DNA of 64,000 nucleotides from contig CM041465.1 in the NCBI GenBank assembly GCA_023213395.1, positions 91,209,741 through 91,273,740 on the forward strand, in the 5' to 3' direction. Under the pieces are notes generated by a model. It ran no database searches, was not told where the DNA came from, and saw only the letters and a program-made list of their open reading frames with translations. This document shows, piece after piece, positions 21,942 through 33,447 of this stretch. The first letter of the stretch is position 1; every line of letters starts with the position of its first letter. Source of the stretch: Cycas panzhihuaensis. Lineage: Eukaryota; Cycadophyta. The translations under genes and the position numbers were made by a program.

Positions 21942-23140
21942 TGGAGTTGAAGAAAGGGATTAAAGAAGCGGGAGTAAGTAGAAAGAAGGGAAAGAATGAA
22001 GTGGGACAGATTCGATAAAGAATGGGATATAAGAATAGGGAGTTGTTATATGGGAAAAATGGGGCAAATAAGAGAATGTGGGGTGTCTATAGCCTGTTGA
22101 CCCCAAAATTATATAAGCAAGATATTTAGTCCACTAGAAAGAGTACAAAAAACTTATCGAAATGAGATGTATGAGTTTTAAGGTGAATTTGAAGTGGTGG
22201 GGCCCACCAGTGGCTCGGGTATAAAAAGAGTGAAAATTAGGGTACAAAAATTTTCCTTCTTTGTTCTCTCTTTTTCTTTTTTTCTTTTCTTTCCTTTTTT
22301 TTTTTCTTCCTTTTTTTTTTATTTTTTATTTTTTTTTTCAGAGGCTTGACTGTTTTGACAAGTTTTGAATTCAGGCAGTCAGTGGCTTGTGATTAAGACT
22401 AGGGTAGGGGACGCAGCGAATGATCAGATGTGTCCTACCCACCACAGAATGAGGTGTGCTTGGTCTTATAGGCCTGCCAATAAACTTCTGATGTAGAAGT
22501 TTGGTGCATGTAACTTCGTGGCGCTAACTGCTAACCACTGCACTGTAAGACTTCAGTGGTCGATAGGTTACCTATTCTAGGGAGGGTTTTGGAATCCTAA
22601 AGGGATCCTCCTATATACCTAGAGGTACGTGGAGGCACACTTCCATAGCTAGGTTTTGTCTAGGGCTTGGTTTAGGAGTATTATCTCTAGTCCTTTATGC
22701 AAGGCCAACAAAGCCACGATGCGCTTAGCCAGAATGATAGATCCCTGTGATCTTTAAAGACCCCTGGTATAGGGTCTCTACCTAACTACTTGGGAAGCTG
22801 CCCAACAGTGTTATCTACTTAGAAAGAAGAGGTAGGAGGGGACACAAAGGGTAGCCACCCAGCAGTGTTATCTACCCTTAGAATATAACCCAATGCAGAA
22901 AAAGAAAGCTTAAAAATTGAATTGAATGTAGAAGAAATAAATTTCTTACGGCACCTAAAGGTTGAAATTCCCCTTCGCTTCATGACCTCTAATGTGTCCT
23001 ACTACCATTCCTCAATCTTCTTGGAGAGAGTACCGAGTGAAGGTCTTTCCTCAATCTCTACTTAGGGAGAGAGAGTACTCAATCATACAGGGAAAAAAAA
23101 AATCTGCTATTCTGGGTAGCTTCCCACGATCGCGAACGCA
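21942..23140 (-). other. Leader of chromovirus B with pyrimidine/purine tract
   Basis: Non-coding between primer site and gag. Contains a long T/C-rich run on the + strand at about 22249-22342 (purine-rich on the element's sense strand). 22380-22900 resembles ordinary leader sequence, without ORFs. Confidence 0.6.
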
Positions 23141-23152
23141 GCTCTGATACCA
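23141..23152 (-). promoter_or_regulatory. Primer-binding site of chromovirus B (initiator-Met type)
   Basis: On the - strand TGGTATCAGAGC, the standard initiator tRNA-Met primer complement, two bases after the 5' LTR. Perfect match. Confidence 0.93.
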
Positions 23153-23154
23153 CT

Positions 23155-23555
23155 TGGACCATTCCTTCTCAGAAATCTGGGCTCATAGAAGTGATTATTA
23201 GCAAAAATAAAGCCAAATAACACAAATGCACAAGTAGATCATAGAAAATGAATCACCAAAATGAGTACTAAATTACTTTCTCCTTTCAAGATATCATACT
23301 CAATACATTACGAGTGGTTTAACCCTTAAAATACACAAGTGAGGGTCTTCATCCTTAATGATTCTATTGGTGGCCCTAACAGCCTTACATCTTATTAGAC
23401 GACTTAGCGGTCCATACACATAACTCTATTAGTGGCCCTAGCAGCCTTACATCTTATTAGACAACTTAATGATCCATACACATAACTTACTAAACCCCTT
23501 AGTCCTTACTTGTTGGTGGTTCCCTCTTGCTAAGGAAATGTGGGGTTATGTTACA
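23155..23555 (-). repeat. 5' LTR of chromovirus B (401 bp)
   Basis: Equal in length to 7092-7492 and flanked by CTCTC. Includes the 62-bp tandem duplication at 23366-23489. Confidence 0.93.
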
Positions 23556-24487
23556 CTCTCCATCTCTAGGAGGAGTCAAATACTTTATTACTTTAATTAA
23601 TGGTTATACAAGGAAAACATGAGTTTTCTTCATGAAATTCAAATCTGACGTGTTTCAGCACTTTGTTGACTTCAAAACCTATATGGAGAGACAAAGTTGA
23701 CATAAGATACTCTCCCTAAGATCAGACAATGGGGGAGAATTTATTTTAAATCAATTCAATACCTATTGTATTTATTATGGAATCAGGCATTAGTTAACCA
23801 ATCCCTACACCCCTTAACAATATGGTGTAGCAGAAAGGAAAAATCACACCATAGTTGAAATGGTAAGGTGCATGATGAAAGATAAAAGCCTTGGAAAATA
23901 GAAGTACCACCAAATCACTTTGATGGAAAACTCCCAAAGAAGCATGTATAGGTTATAAACCTAGCATCTATCACCTAAAAGTTTTTAGTTATATAGCATA
24001 TACTTATATTCCTAAGTAAAAAAGAATAAAATTGGATGATCATAGTACCAAATGTATTTTTATTAGCTATAGTGATATGTCAAAGTCCTATAAACTTTAT
24101 GATCCAAAGGCAAGAAATGTCATTATGAATAGAGTTGTTATCTTTCAAGAAAATAATTCCTATTATATTGATCATCATCAAGAAAAAGAAAAGAATATAA
24201 TAATAAATCTTGATTCCAATCCTAGGTCCACATATGTGCCACCTTGGCAACTCCATAGAAGGACCATTGATATTGAAAGTGGGGAGGGAACTTCTTCTCA
24301 AGGTCCACCACAAAATTTTTTTGAGGAGGAAACCTCTCAACCTCCACCACGAATAGTTCCTAAATGGACCCAAAGATATCATCCTATGGATAACATGTTA
24401 GACCATGATTACAGCAAAAGATTAACTCAATCTCATAGGGTAAACTATGCCTTTATGACTCATGTTATGGAGACACATAAACCTTAA
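23556..24487 (+). pseudogene. Copia A integrase, 3' part
   Basis: Continues directly from 7091 after chromovirus B: GGVKYFITLINGYTRK, then SLRSDNGGEFI with the second catalytic Asp (about 23715-23750), then NPYTP-QYGVAERKN with the expected Glu. A C-terminal part follows (ORF 24032-24487) with CIFISYSDMSKSYKLYDP, a typical copia integrase tail, and a proline-rich linker toward RT. Several stops are present. Confidence 0.88.
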
Positions 24488-24517
24488 AACTTTAATGAGG
24501 CTAATTCTGATGCTACT

Positions 24518-25430
24518 TTGAGGAAAGCCATGGAGGAAGAATACGACTCCATTGTAAAAAATGACACTTGGGAATTTGTTGATTTATCTCCCAACAAAAA
24601 GCCTATTAGGACCAAGTGGATATACAAAACAAAATTCAGATTTGATGGCTCTATTGACAAATATAAAGCTCACCTTGTTGCAAAGGGATACTCTCAAAAG
24701 GAAGGAATTTACTATAATGAGACCTTTACTCCAGTTATTAGAATGGAAATAGTTAGGATGATTATCAATTTGGTTGATCAAATGAAATGGGACATTCATC
24801 AAATGGATGCCAAAAGATCTTTCCTTAATGGTTACATCGAAGAGGACATCTATGTCTCTCAACCCCTTAGTTTTGAAGTTAGTAAGGAAGACAACAAAGT
24901 GTATAAACTCAAGAAAGAACTTTACAGACTCAAACAAGTGCCTAGGGCATGGTATGCTCGAATTGATAAATATTTCAGGCATTAAGGCTTCAAAAGATCT
25001 CAATCAAACCTAAATTTATACACTAAGATTAAAGGAAAATCAATCCTAATTATGGGTTTATATGTTGATGATCTTGTGTACACTGGAAATGATCCACAAC
25101 TCTCACATCAATTCAAAGAAGATATGCATAGAGAATTTGAAATGACTAATTTGGGATTAATGCATTATTTCCTTGGAATAGAAGTATGGCAAGATGATGG
25201 CAACATTCTTATCTCTCAAAGGAAATATACCTTGGACTTACTTCAAAGGTTCAAGATGAGTGAATGTAAATCTTTAGCTACTCTTGCAGAAGTTGGAATT
25301 AAACTTTCAAAGTATGATGAATCTACTCCTTTGGATCCAACTCTATATAGGCAATTAATTGGTATCCTAATTTACTTGATATCTACATGGCCTGATATCA
25401 TGTATGACATTAGCGTGGTATCTTGATTTA
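24518..25430 (+). pseudogene. Copia A reverse transcriptase (RVT_2), broken
   Basis: ORF 24518-24985 covers the RT N-terminus (AMEEEYDSIVKNDTWEFVDL, KWIYKTKFRFDGSIDKYKA, QMDAKRSFLNGYIEEDIYV). After a stop at 24983, the second half is open at 25052-25426 with the catalytic YVDD at about 25060, then MTNLGLMHYFLGIEV and the RQLIGILIYL motif. It would make cDNA from element RNA if intact. This is the best preserved part of element A. Confidence 0.92.
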
Positions 25431-25975
25431 TGTATGATCCAAAGACTATACACTGGCAAGTTGAAAAAGGAATTCTATTATATCTCAAAGGCACGATAGA
25501 TTTTGGATTATATTACATGTCTACACCAAACTTCAGATTAATATGACATACAGATTTAGATTGGGCTGGTGATATAAATAATAGGAAATCTACATCAGGA
25601 TACACTTTCAGGATAGGTTCAGTAGCTATAGCATGGAGCTCAAAGAAACAGAATATAGTTTCCTTATCAACAATAGAGGCAGAATATAAAGCAGTAGTAT
25701 CAGTAGCTCACGAAACTGTTTGGTTGCGTTAATTACTTCAAGATCTTAAAATAGAATAGTAAGGTCCAACCAAAATCTAGTACGATAATTAAAGCATCAT
25801 ACAAGTGATAAAGAATCTAGTTTTCCATGGTAGAGCCAAGCATATAGAGATGCATCATCATTTCATTCAAGAGTTAGTACAAGAAGGATAAATTGAGTTA
25901 AAGTATTATAATGTGGAGGACCAGACAATAGATATCTTCATAAAAGCTTTGGGCAAGATCAAATTCTAAAAATTT
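25431..25975 (+). pseudogene. Copia A RNase H, broken
   Basis: Frame with stops showing [39 protein letters not shown] (catalytic Glu in SxEAE), then VFHGRAKHIEMHHHFIQELV and a C-terminal DIFIKAL. This is the standard copia RNase H ending just before the polypurine tract and 3' LTR. At least five stops. Confidence 0.9.
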
Positions 25976-26000
25976 AGAGAAAATTTAGTAGTTATACATA

Positions 26001-26020
26001 TTAGGGGTTATGGGGGAGAA
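26001..26020 (+). promoter_or_regulatory. Polypurine tract of copia A
   Basis: ttaggggttatgggggagaa lies immediately 5' of the 3' LTR; it would prime plus-strand DNA synthesis. Confidence 0.85.
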
Positions 26021-26306
26021 TGTTAGGATAACCCCTAAATGGTTTAAGGGTATGTGTGCCTAGCGCCCCCCAAAGCCACCTTTGGGACTCCCTAGGGCAC
26101 CTAGAGCCACCTATTACCATCCTTAGCCAACATATCATATATATTTATATTATTTTAATTTATTTTTAAATATTATTAGCTAACCTATAGGGAGGGCTGA
26201 GGCGCTCAGGTACCTCCCCAAAATCTATTCAAAGGGTTTCCATGTACCATATGTGTTTATCAGCATACAATGGCATCCTGACCCACTCTACTCTCCTGCG
26301 CCAATA
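26021..26306 (+). repeat. 3' LTR of copia A (286 bp)
   Basis: Partner of 1744-2065. Starts TGTTAGGATAA, ends CCAATA, and is followed by the target duplicate ATTTT (26307-26311). It lacks about 35 bp relative to the 5' copy. Confidence 0.9.
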
Positions 26307-26311
26307 ATTTT

Positions 26312-26612
26312 AGTTATAGTCCTAGTTCTTAAATTCTTGAAGAAGATTCATTTAAGTGTTTAGTTAATTTACATGATGGGCCTTCAACTAATAAAAAATA
26401 GTCAAATAGGTTGAATAAATTCTTGCCACAACCAATTTTGATACAAATAATCTTTCCACTTTAAGAAGAACTCAAGCTTAATCAAATCATGTTCTTATAT
26501 ATGTCAAGTTTGATAAGTTATGATAATTCCTTGGTATGACCAAACTTATCATCAAGAGGGATGAAAGTAATGATGACTTTATTTTTGGTCCCAAGTCAAT
26601 ATTGAGGGAGGA
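26312..26612 (+). pseudogene. Outer element O, right part
   Basis: Resumes the sequence split by copia A. Lightly coding-like on + (KFLKKIHLSV; LKEELKLNQIMFLYMS) but with many stops; no domain recognised. Ends in a purine-rich tattgagggagga tract directly before a TG start, which looks like a polypurine tract and LTR junction. Confidence 0.45.
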
Positions 26613-26761
26613 TGCTAAAATTTTAATTTTGACTTGGTTTTATTAAGGAAGTTGGTTTTATATGGATTGCTTATTTAAAGGCATGATGTAAATTTTATGT
26701 AATAAATCAATGATGTGATCCATTCTATATTTTATTTGATATTTTTTAGCTCCTTTCAACA
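26613..26761 (+). repeat. Probable short 3' LTR of outer element O
   Basis: Begins TGCTAAAATTTT after the purine tract gagggagga, contains a TATA-like tatttaaagg and an aataaa, and ends ...tttcaaca. Its partner would lie left of the window, so the call is by signals only. Confidence 0.45.
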
Positions 26762-28149
26762 AGTTATTTTCATTGAAGATAATCTTTCATACCATCAAAA
26801 TTACTACTCTTTAATAAAAATCCTAATTAGCTAAAATTGTGTTATGATACCACTTATAATAATCCTTTGATATTGCACACTGATTCCATACATAAATACT
26901 ACTAGAAATATTCTAATACCACTAATTATCATGCATTATAAGTAATAGAATATAAGTAATAACTCCTAATTGCAATAAAAAGAAACAACACAAAAATAAT
27001 AACAATTATAGAAATAATATAAATATGATAATTTATAATATAATAAAACCATATTTAATACTACAACTTATCTCTATTATAAAACATCTATAAGATAATA
27101 AAATACTTGCTATAGCTTCAATCCCCCCTCAAAGCAAATAAGTCCATATAAATATTTCCTCATTTGGAGGAAAATAGGAGAAGAAACTCTTATTATTATT
27201 ATTATTTTCAAACAACTCATTCATTCATTATGTAAAGGAGCTTATTTAAATTATTAACCATTTTAATGTAAGTTCATTAAATAATTACTAAATTAATATC
27301 AAATTAGCCTCTAATAATTTAAATTTATAATAAAAACTTAAAATATATATAACTTTCTTATATGCTGTTCTTTTTAGATTAATGATCATATGTTTCAAAG
27401 CTAATAAGATCTTTTTTTTTTGGCAAGCAAAGCACTATTTAATATTAATATTAAGAAGAATACTAGACAATTAATAATAGGCCAACCCCTACACCTTTAA
27501 ATTGAAAGCATTAAGAATAGTAAAGAGTGAAGTTAAGAGAGAGTGAAATAAGAACTTATGAAGAGAGGAAAAATGAGGAGAAGATTGAAGCCATAAGCAA
27601 ATCTCCTTTCGAATCTTCTTTTTCTATTATGGTCTATGCTTTATAATTTGATTTCTTTTATTTAATACTATAATTATAAAATATTTAATACTTCTTATTT
27701 TTAAAGATGCTTTGGTGCTTCATGAGGAAGTCTTGCTTTAGATATGTTATAAACAAGTTTGATTTGTGAAGTTTGTCTCTTTAATGAAAAACATGAAGCC
27801 ATATATTATGTATAACTTTTAAGAGTTAATTCACTCTTTGAGTTATCTTGAATTTTTAAGTTAAATTGGGGGCTAATTTCTCTCTTATGATGTCTCTCCC
27901 TACTTTGGGAAGATCATTATTCTTAACAAGACTAATTTATCTTACAAATATAACTAATTTCCATATTACTTCGTTAATTAGTTTGTTGGACCATTTGATC
28001 ATGTTTTCTTTTATTTATTTATTTTGTAATTTTCTTGTTCTAATATCTAGTATTTCAACTAGATTAGTAAGAAAAAATTTAACTTATTAAACATTAATAT
28101 TTATAGGTAACTTATTATTGAATTTGTGTAATGCCTTTGTGAGAAAGTT
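26762..28149. other. AT-rich stretch without recognised gene
   Basis: No domain seen on either strand. Contains an (ATT)n run at about 27190-27207 and a T run at 27412-27421. ORF 27866-28090 is AT-rich, with a hydrophobic composition typical of chance ORFs. Confidence 0.6.
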
Positions 28150-28154
28150 AACAT

Positions 28155-28477
28155 TGTAGGATATTGAATGCAATTCAGAGTAGAGAAGGTAAATGCAAAT
28201 ATTCAAGCCATATTATAAATTCACATTCAAAATATCATTGTATTTAATCTATTGTGAAGTGTACATCAAATATTTCCTTTGAGAGGGTGGTGTTGAAGAA
28301 CACTGGGGGTATTAACCCCAACGAATAAATATGCAGGAGGAGGGCTCCTGCCCTCCTCAACTTGAAATTTAAAATACAATAAAATAGTAACCAAACATAA
28401 TAAAATAATCTCACCTAATTACAAGGGTGGCTCAGATGGTCCCAATGCAAGGTTAGGTGATGAGTATTAACCTAACA
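28155..28477 (-). repeat. 3' LTR of D1
   Basis: 323 bp, TGTAGGATATTRAATG...CCTAACA in + orientation. Shares the ttgagagggtggtgttgaag block with 30631-30954. Confidence 0.88.
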
Positions 28478-28490
28478 TTCCCCCCCTTAA
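28478..28490 (-). promoter_or_regulatory. Polypurine tract of D1
   Basis: On the - strand TTAAGGGGGGGAA abuts the 3' LTR. Confidence 0.8.
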
Positions 28491-29170
28491 TGGTCATCAC
28501 ATGCATCTTTAACTTCTCTATGAACTTGTGATACTTATACTTGAGGATAGCTTTGAACACATGTCCTTTGGCTTTACCATCATCCTTGAAGTGATCAACT
28601 TATATTATTGTCCTTTCAACAATGTGTGTCTCTTTAACACTATGTAGTTCAAGTGGCTTCTAACTAGGTGTGGCATGATTCAAATGAATAGGAGTGGCTT
28701 TGTCTTTGTCTTTTTCACTAATCAGGTTCAAGGTACATACAACTTCATCAAATGCAACATTGGAATCATTAACTTTATTAAAGTTTTCACTAGTACATGT
28801 AATATTAGTCTTGTCATCAAAGTTCACTTACTCTAACATCTATCTCATAGAAAAAAAACATCATCAATGTAATTAGTAACATTTAATTCCAAAGTATCTC
28901 CCCCATAAATAGATTTTAGGGTATTCCATACAGATTTGGAAATAATTAACTCACTTATGCTATAGAATATATTATCATCTATTGCATAAAATATTATGGA
29001 TAAGGCCTCATTATCCTTTTCATGTCTTCTTTAACACTTGGTTCATAACCATCTTTTACAAAATTCCACAAATTTTTGGAGATAAGGAGTATTTTCATTA
29101 GATTTTTCCAAGATAAAAAACTAGTGCCATTAAACATGGGAATCATCATATCATCCAGATAGGTGGCCAT
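28491..29170 (-). pseudogene. D1 gag remnant
   Basis: Likely start ATG at 29170 (- strand): MATYLDDMMIPMFNGTSFLS, then WKNLMKILLISKNLWNFVKD, the standard N-terminus of copia Gag (xFNGxNFxxW...LW..V..G). Stops follow (LFPNLYGIP, MLLITL). The distal end reads KYKYHKFIEKLKMHVMTIKG and runs into the polypurine tract, as in D2. No zinc knuckle, protease or pol was found. Confidence 0.8.
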
Positions 29171-30616
29171 TATAAGAGACTTTAATACATAATCTAAAAG
29201 GATAATCTTAATGACCAAATAAGAAGTCTTTTAACCTCAAATGAATAAATGACTTAAAATATGCAATAAGTCTATTTTCACAAGAACTTTCAATCATGAT
29301 TTCAATATAGATTCCTCTTTAATCAATTAAGGATAATAACTTAGCAATAAAGAATGTATATCCCTTTAAATTAAAAATAACAAATGAATCTACAATATGT
29401 AATAAATCTCATTTAAAGTAAGATAAATGTTCTTTTGGAATGACAACTAAATTTCAATAAATGATCCTTTAAAAAGGTGGTATATATATATATAATTCTT
29501 AAGAAAACAAAAAGCCTAACAATGAGCTTTTAGTTATGAACTATAATGCACCTTTAAGCTTTCAAATACAATATTCTTAAACCACCTTGAATATATTTAA
29601 AATATATAAACTTTCAAATAAATGTCTCTTTAATCAGTGAAAATATAATGAAAGAATACTCCTTGAATAATTATATGTAGTCTAACTACAACTTGAAGGA
29701 ATTTAAGGATATAAAAGTACCTTAAATAAAAAAGAATCTACTTTAAGAGATCGTTAGATTCAAGTTTATATGCTAAAATATAAAATGAAAGCTATAGAGG
29801 ATACCAGTTTAATGTTTTGATCCCCAATGAGGCTTCTACTCCTCAAGAAGCTAAAATGGAGCTAAATGGCTATAAAATTAAATTAAGAGTCTCTAAAATT
29901 GGTAAAAAACTTATCAAAACTTGATTAGTAGCTCAATGATAGACACATATGTTGAGTTAGAGTAAAACATTTGATTAAAATATTCAAAAATATGTCTAAC
30001 TAGGACCAAATAAGAGCCTTAAATTTATTAGTTTTAAAACCTTATAAAATAATATCAAATCATAATGAAACCTACTCCAATATGTAGAGAACCAAAAAAT
30101 ATTTTTGATAGATCCAATCATTCAAAAAATGGGATCCTGGATCAAAAGTTATGACTATTTTAATAACTTTGCTATTAGGATTTCTAAGGACTACAATAGT
30201 ACCTAGTGGTAAAATGCTAGTAACTTTTTTTTCCTACCTTTGATTAACCTCAAACCATTTCCATTTGAAAGGAAATTTAAAAATGCACAGAATAGAAAAA
30301 AAAATGAGGTTATTTGGACACTTGTAGCTAATAGAATAGCTCTTTAAAGTTGAGGTTATAGAACTATCCAAAAAGTATAGTGATAAAAAAGCAAACTAAA
30401 ATTAAATCTACTATAATTTCTATAACTTTTTTGCCAAAACTAACACTACGACCACTCAAAATTTATGGCACAAGTCATTTTGTCTTAAATTCTTTATTGA
30501 TTCTTCAAAAAACTTTTGATTTTTCTCCCAATAAGTAAAACTTCCATATGCCAAAAACCCTTGAAAAAACATTTGGCTAAAAAATAGATCCCTAACTCCT
30601 GTATGGATTGAAAATG
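29171..30616 (-). other. Leader of D1
   Basis: 1.4 kb AT-rich, non-coding. About 30085-30500 is clearly homologous to 46350-46770 of D3 (shared atcaaaagttatg, cctcaaaccaYttccatt, gYgaccactYaaaattta motifs). Confidence 0.7.
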
Positions 30617-30628
30617 GATTTGATACAA
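30617..30628 (-). promoter_or_regulatory. Decayed primer-binding site of D1
   Basis: On the - strand TTGTATCAAATC, 9 of 12 to TGGTATCAGAGC, two bases from the 5' LTR. Confidence 0.65.
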
Positions 30629-30630
30629 AA

Positions 30631-30954
30631 TGTAGGATATTAAATGAAGAGCAGAGAAAAGTAGGTAAATACAAATATTTAAGCTATATGATAAACACAC
30701 ATTTAAAATATCATTGTATTCAATCTATTGTGAAGAGTACATCAAATATTTCCTTTGAGAGGGTGGTGTTGAAGAACACCAAGGGTATTAACCTGAAAGA
30801 ATAAATATGTGGGAGGAGGGCAGGAATCCTCTTTAACCTAAAATTTGAAATATAATAAAATAATAACAAAACATAGTAAAATAATCTCACTTAACGGCTA
30901 GGGGTAGCTTACATAGTCCTAATACAAGGTTAGGTGATAAGCATTAACCCAATA
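30631..30954 (-). repeat. 5' LTR of D1
   Basis: 324 bp partner of 28155-28477; followed by the AACAT duplicate at 30955-30959. Confidence 0.88.
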
Positions 30955-31214
30955 AACATGGAGTAGTATATGGATTTTTATGCATAGAGAGATTTTTTTT
31001 TTTTTTAAGAAGAAAAAAGAGATTTTTTATATATATGAATGACTTAATATACAAAATATAAATTGGATATATTCTAATTTCTAAATGTTCAAAAACCATA
31101 TATATCATCAAACTAAAATAACCTCTAGCTCTGGTAATATCTAATAGAATGAACTATCTCCCTTAACTTGTAACAAACATATACTCTATATAGTAACTTA
31201 GTGTAAAAGAAAAT

Positions 31215-31670
31215 TTCTATCTAACTAGGCTAGATAGAATTGCTGAGTTCTAGGTCCAATAACGAATCAATGATTATGGCTAACTAAAGAGATATCCCCA
31301 TGGTAGTAAGCTTATTAATCTGCTAGTTATCTTATTTATAAACATGACCTAAATCCACCTCCTTAAAGGTACATATCAACTCTTTAACCTAGCAAGCTAA
31401 AGCCTCTAATTGGACATGTCTTAAGCATCATTCCCAACTTAGGTTCTTAATCATTAGTCTAAAGTCTCCTTGAATGCTTAGCTTTTTGATTCCTAACTAA
31501 TGTATATACTTCAACCCTTGGATACATACCTAAATTTGGAAAAATATATTCATTGAAGTCATATGAATTATTACATATTCCAAAATTAGGTGGCCATCTA
31601 TCATAATTATTAAACCTCTAACTCTATATATTCTCAAAGTGACTTTGGAGGAACCATCAAAGTAGAGGGT
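31215..31670 (-). pseudogene. RNase H-like fragment, broken
   Basis: On the - strand: LYFDGSSK, then LGIKKLSIQGDFRLMIKNLS and, near the end, LGHVYK..N-QINKLTTMGISL. This matches plant RVT_3-type RNase H domains (FDGxSKGNPG, LGIxxLxIxGDSxLVIxxL, HVxRxxNxxADxLA), as found at the end of retroelement polyproteins. The GNPG loop is mutated and several stops occur. Upstream protein is cut off by LTR element E at 31733. Parent element type not determined. Confidence 0.65.
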
Positions 31671-31732
31671 TATCCTCATGTATTTAGTTGCACTTAATTG
31701 TACCTATTTGTGATTCTAATTCTTTTTGGTTT

Positions 31733-32216
31733 TATTAGAGAATATAGTTAAGGATTAACATGAGGTAGGAATTAATGCTTCACGTGGTCATAAGTGAAAT
31801 TAAGATACAAAGAGATGCAAGTATCCTAGATTTGATGGGATATGATAGAGAGTCAAAGGACATGATGAAGAGTTGTAACCATTGGTTATACATGCCTCTT
31901 AGGGCATTATAAATATGAACTTGATCTTGGTTATTAGATATCAAATAGAAATGACATATAATATAGCAAGGTGTATTAGGCCCTAATAGGCTTGACCACT
32001 AAGATTGAGTGATTCTAATAGCTTATAAGACCAGGTCATATTTAATATAGTAAAGTTTAATTATGGGTTTTCTCTTGTAAGGGTTTCCTATGTAAACTTA
32101 TGTCTTTTATATGTTTATTTTTCTATTGCATGATGTAATATATATTATGCAAAAGATGAAAAGATCTAGTAGGAATTCATGTCATTATGGTAAGTCTAGG
32201 CATGTGTGAATTCTCA
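31733..32216 (+). repeat. 5' LTR of copia E
   Basis: Starts TATTAGAGAATATA (TG to TA), ends GAATTCTCA. First about 310 bp match 43886-44037 + 47116-47240. Confidence 0.75.
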
Positions 32217-32218
32217 TA

Positions 32219-32230
32219 TGGTATTAGAGT
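32219..32230 (+). promoter_or_regulatory. Primer-binding site of copia E
   Basis: TGGTATTAGAGT, two bases after the LTR end, 10 of 12 to TGGTATCAGAGC. Confidence 0.75.
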
Positions 32231-33067
32231 TACCCAATATTATGGATAACATCACAAAACTATTAAGAACTATATTAGGCTATGGATAGTGTTGTAAACA
32301 TGATCAAAGTCCAATAAATTAATTGGGATATTTTTTGATAACTTAAAGAATAAAAAAAAATTAAACTAATAGATTGGATAGAGAGAAAAGCCATGAAGAG
32401 CTTATTTTTCCTTTATTTTTAATGTTTTTTCATTGTTGAATCTTCATTTATATGCAAGAGTTTATGTTTAGGCTTCATATAATAGTGTTTTTCTGATTGA
32501 TAACCTCTAGAGAAGTTTGGAATTGACTTCTTGGCAAGAGAATGAAGATTATTATTTTTTTCATCATTTGGAAGCTATTTTTTCTTGTTGGAAGCTTAAG
32601 GGTGCTTACATAAAGGAATTGAAACTTGTTTAATATTTATACTTGAGCTACATAGGATCCTGAATAAAGTTAAATTTGTTTTAGAGGATAAAATATGTAT
32701 TAGGCATCACACAAAGGATTAAAATCCATTTGTGATAAAACTAGAGTGAAATCTCTTCATTTTCAATTGTTTTTCCTTCGTTGGCTATTCAAAAATCATT
32801 GTGGTTGATTTAGAAACCTATCTGAGCATAAGCTTCACTAAAGTATTGAGTTATTTGATGTTTTTAGACCTAAATTTGATATAGTAAGGTCATGCAGTGA
32901 TAGCGAATTGCAATATCCTTTTTTAGAGAAATGAAATATTCTAAGTCAATTTTATTTGACTTTTGATTGATTTTAAAGTGCCTAAATATTTAACTATGGT
33001 GTATAAGTTATATTTTTATATTAGACAACTTAATGAAGTTAAAAAAATTAATTTATGAGCTATGAAC
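32231..33067 (+). other. Internal left part of copia E
   Basis: Should contain gag, but I see no readable Gag motif; heavily mutated and AT-rich. Ends at the TGAAC target site of F (33063-33067). Confidence 0.5.
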
Positions 33068-33432
33068 TATTGGATATAATATCTAATTACATTCCCACCT
33101 ATTTTACACTCTCTCACATATTTAGTCAATATGATATTATTAGTCAATTTAACATATGTACCGCCTTGATAAGTGTACAAGCATAGAAAGGTTGAACTTA
33201 AGGATTCTCACTTAAGGTGAGGTGTTCTATAAGTATATTTTTAATTCTTTCTAATACTTTAAAGTTCATCCATTTGTCCACCAATTTATTATGCTTTATC
33301 CTTATACATACTTAGCTTGTTATGCTTATTGTTTTATCTTATACTTAGCTCAGTCATCATTGTTGAGTTCACTATCATTGCCTCCATCTTAAAATAGCAT
33401 TATGGTATCATTGCTTAAACTCTAATCCAACA
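33068..33432 (+). repeat. 5' LTR of F (365 bp)
   Basis: Starts TATTGGATATAATATC, ends CCAACA. Shares the acatatgtRccRccttRataag and ccatcttaaa blocks with the 3' copy. Confidence 0.82.
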
Positions 33433-33435
33433 TTG

Positions 33436-33447
33436 TGGTATTAGAGC
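33436..33447 (+). promoter_or_regulatory. Primer-binding site of F
   Basis: TGGTATTAGAGC, one mismatch from the initiator-Met site, three bases after the LTR. Confidence 0.85.

Larger units (their letters stand above)
7092..23555 (-). mobile_element. Ty3/gypsy chromovirus B, full length but broken, with nested insertion
   Basis: Two 401-bp LTRs (7092-7492, 23155-23555), a CTCTC duplication on both sides (7087-7091, 23556-23560), a perfect initiator-Met primer site, and a polypurine tract. On the - strand the order is Gag, protease, RT, RNase H, integrase, chromodomain, which defines chromoviruses. Net length without nested element C is about 6.55 kb. Short LTRs and size suggest a Reina-like clade, but I cannot prove the clade by eye. 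Several stops break pol, so it is inactive. Confidence 0.93.
1744..26306 (+). mobile_element. Ty1/copia LTR retrotransposon A, full length but broken, with nested insertion
   Basis: The LTRs are 1744-2065 and 26021-26306. Both begin TGTTAGGATAA, and a 5-bp duplication ATTTT flanks the element (1739-1743 and 26307-26311). A polypurine tract sits directly before the 3' LTR. Domain order is Gag, protease, integrase, reverse transcriptase, RNase H, which defines copia (Pseudoviridae-type) order. The span is 24.6 kb because chromovirus B (with C inside it) sits in the integrase; without it A is about 8.1 kb. Stops and frameshifts occur in every domain, the zinc knuckle has lost its first Cys, and the protease DSG is mutated, so it is inactive. 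The 3.2-kb interval between LTR and gag is longer than usual for copia. Confidence 0.93.
28155..30954 (-). mobile_element. Gag-only copia-type element D1
   Basis: 2.8 kb, LTRs 28155-28477 and 30631-30954, flanking duplication AACAT (28150-28154 and 30955-30959), polypurine tract at 28478-28490, decayed initiator-Met primer site at 30617-30628. The only coding signal is a broken Gag. No pol. It belongs with D2 and D3 as non-autonomous copia derivatives. Confidence 0.88.
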
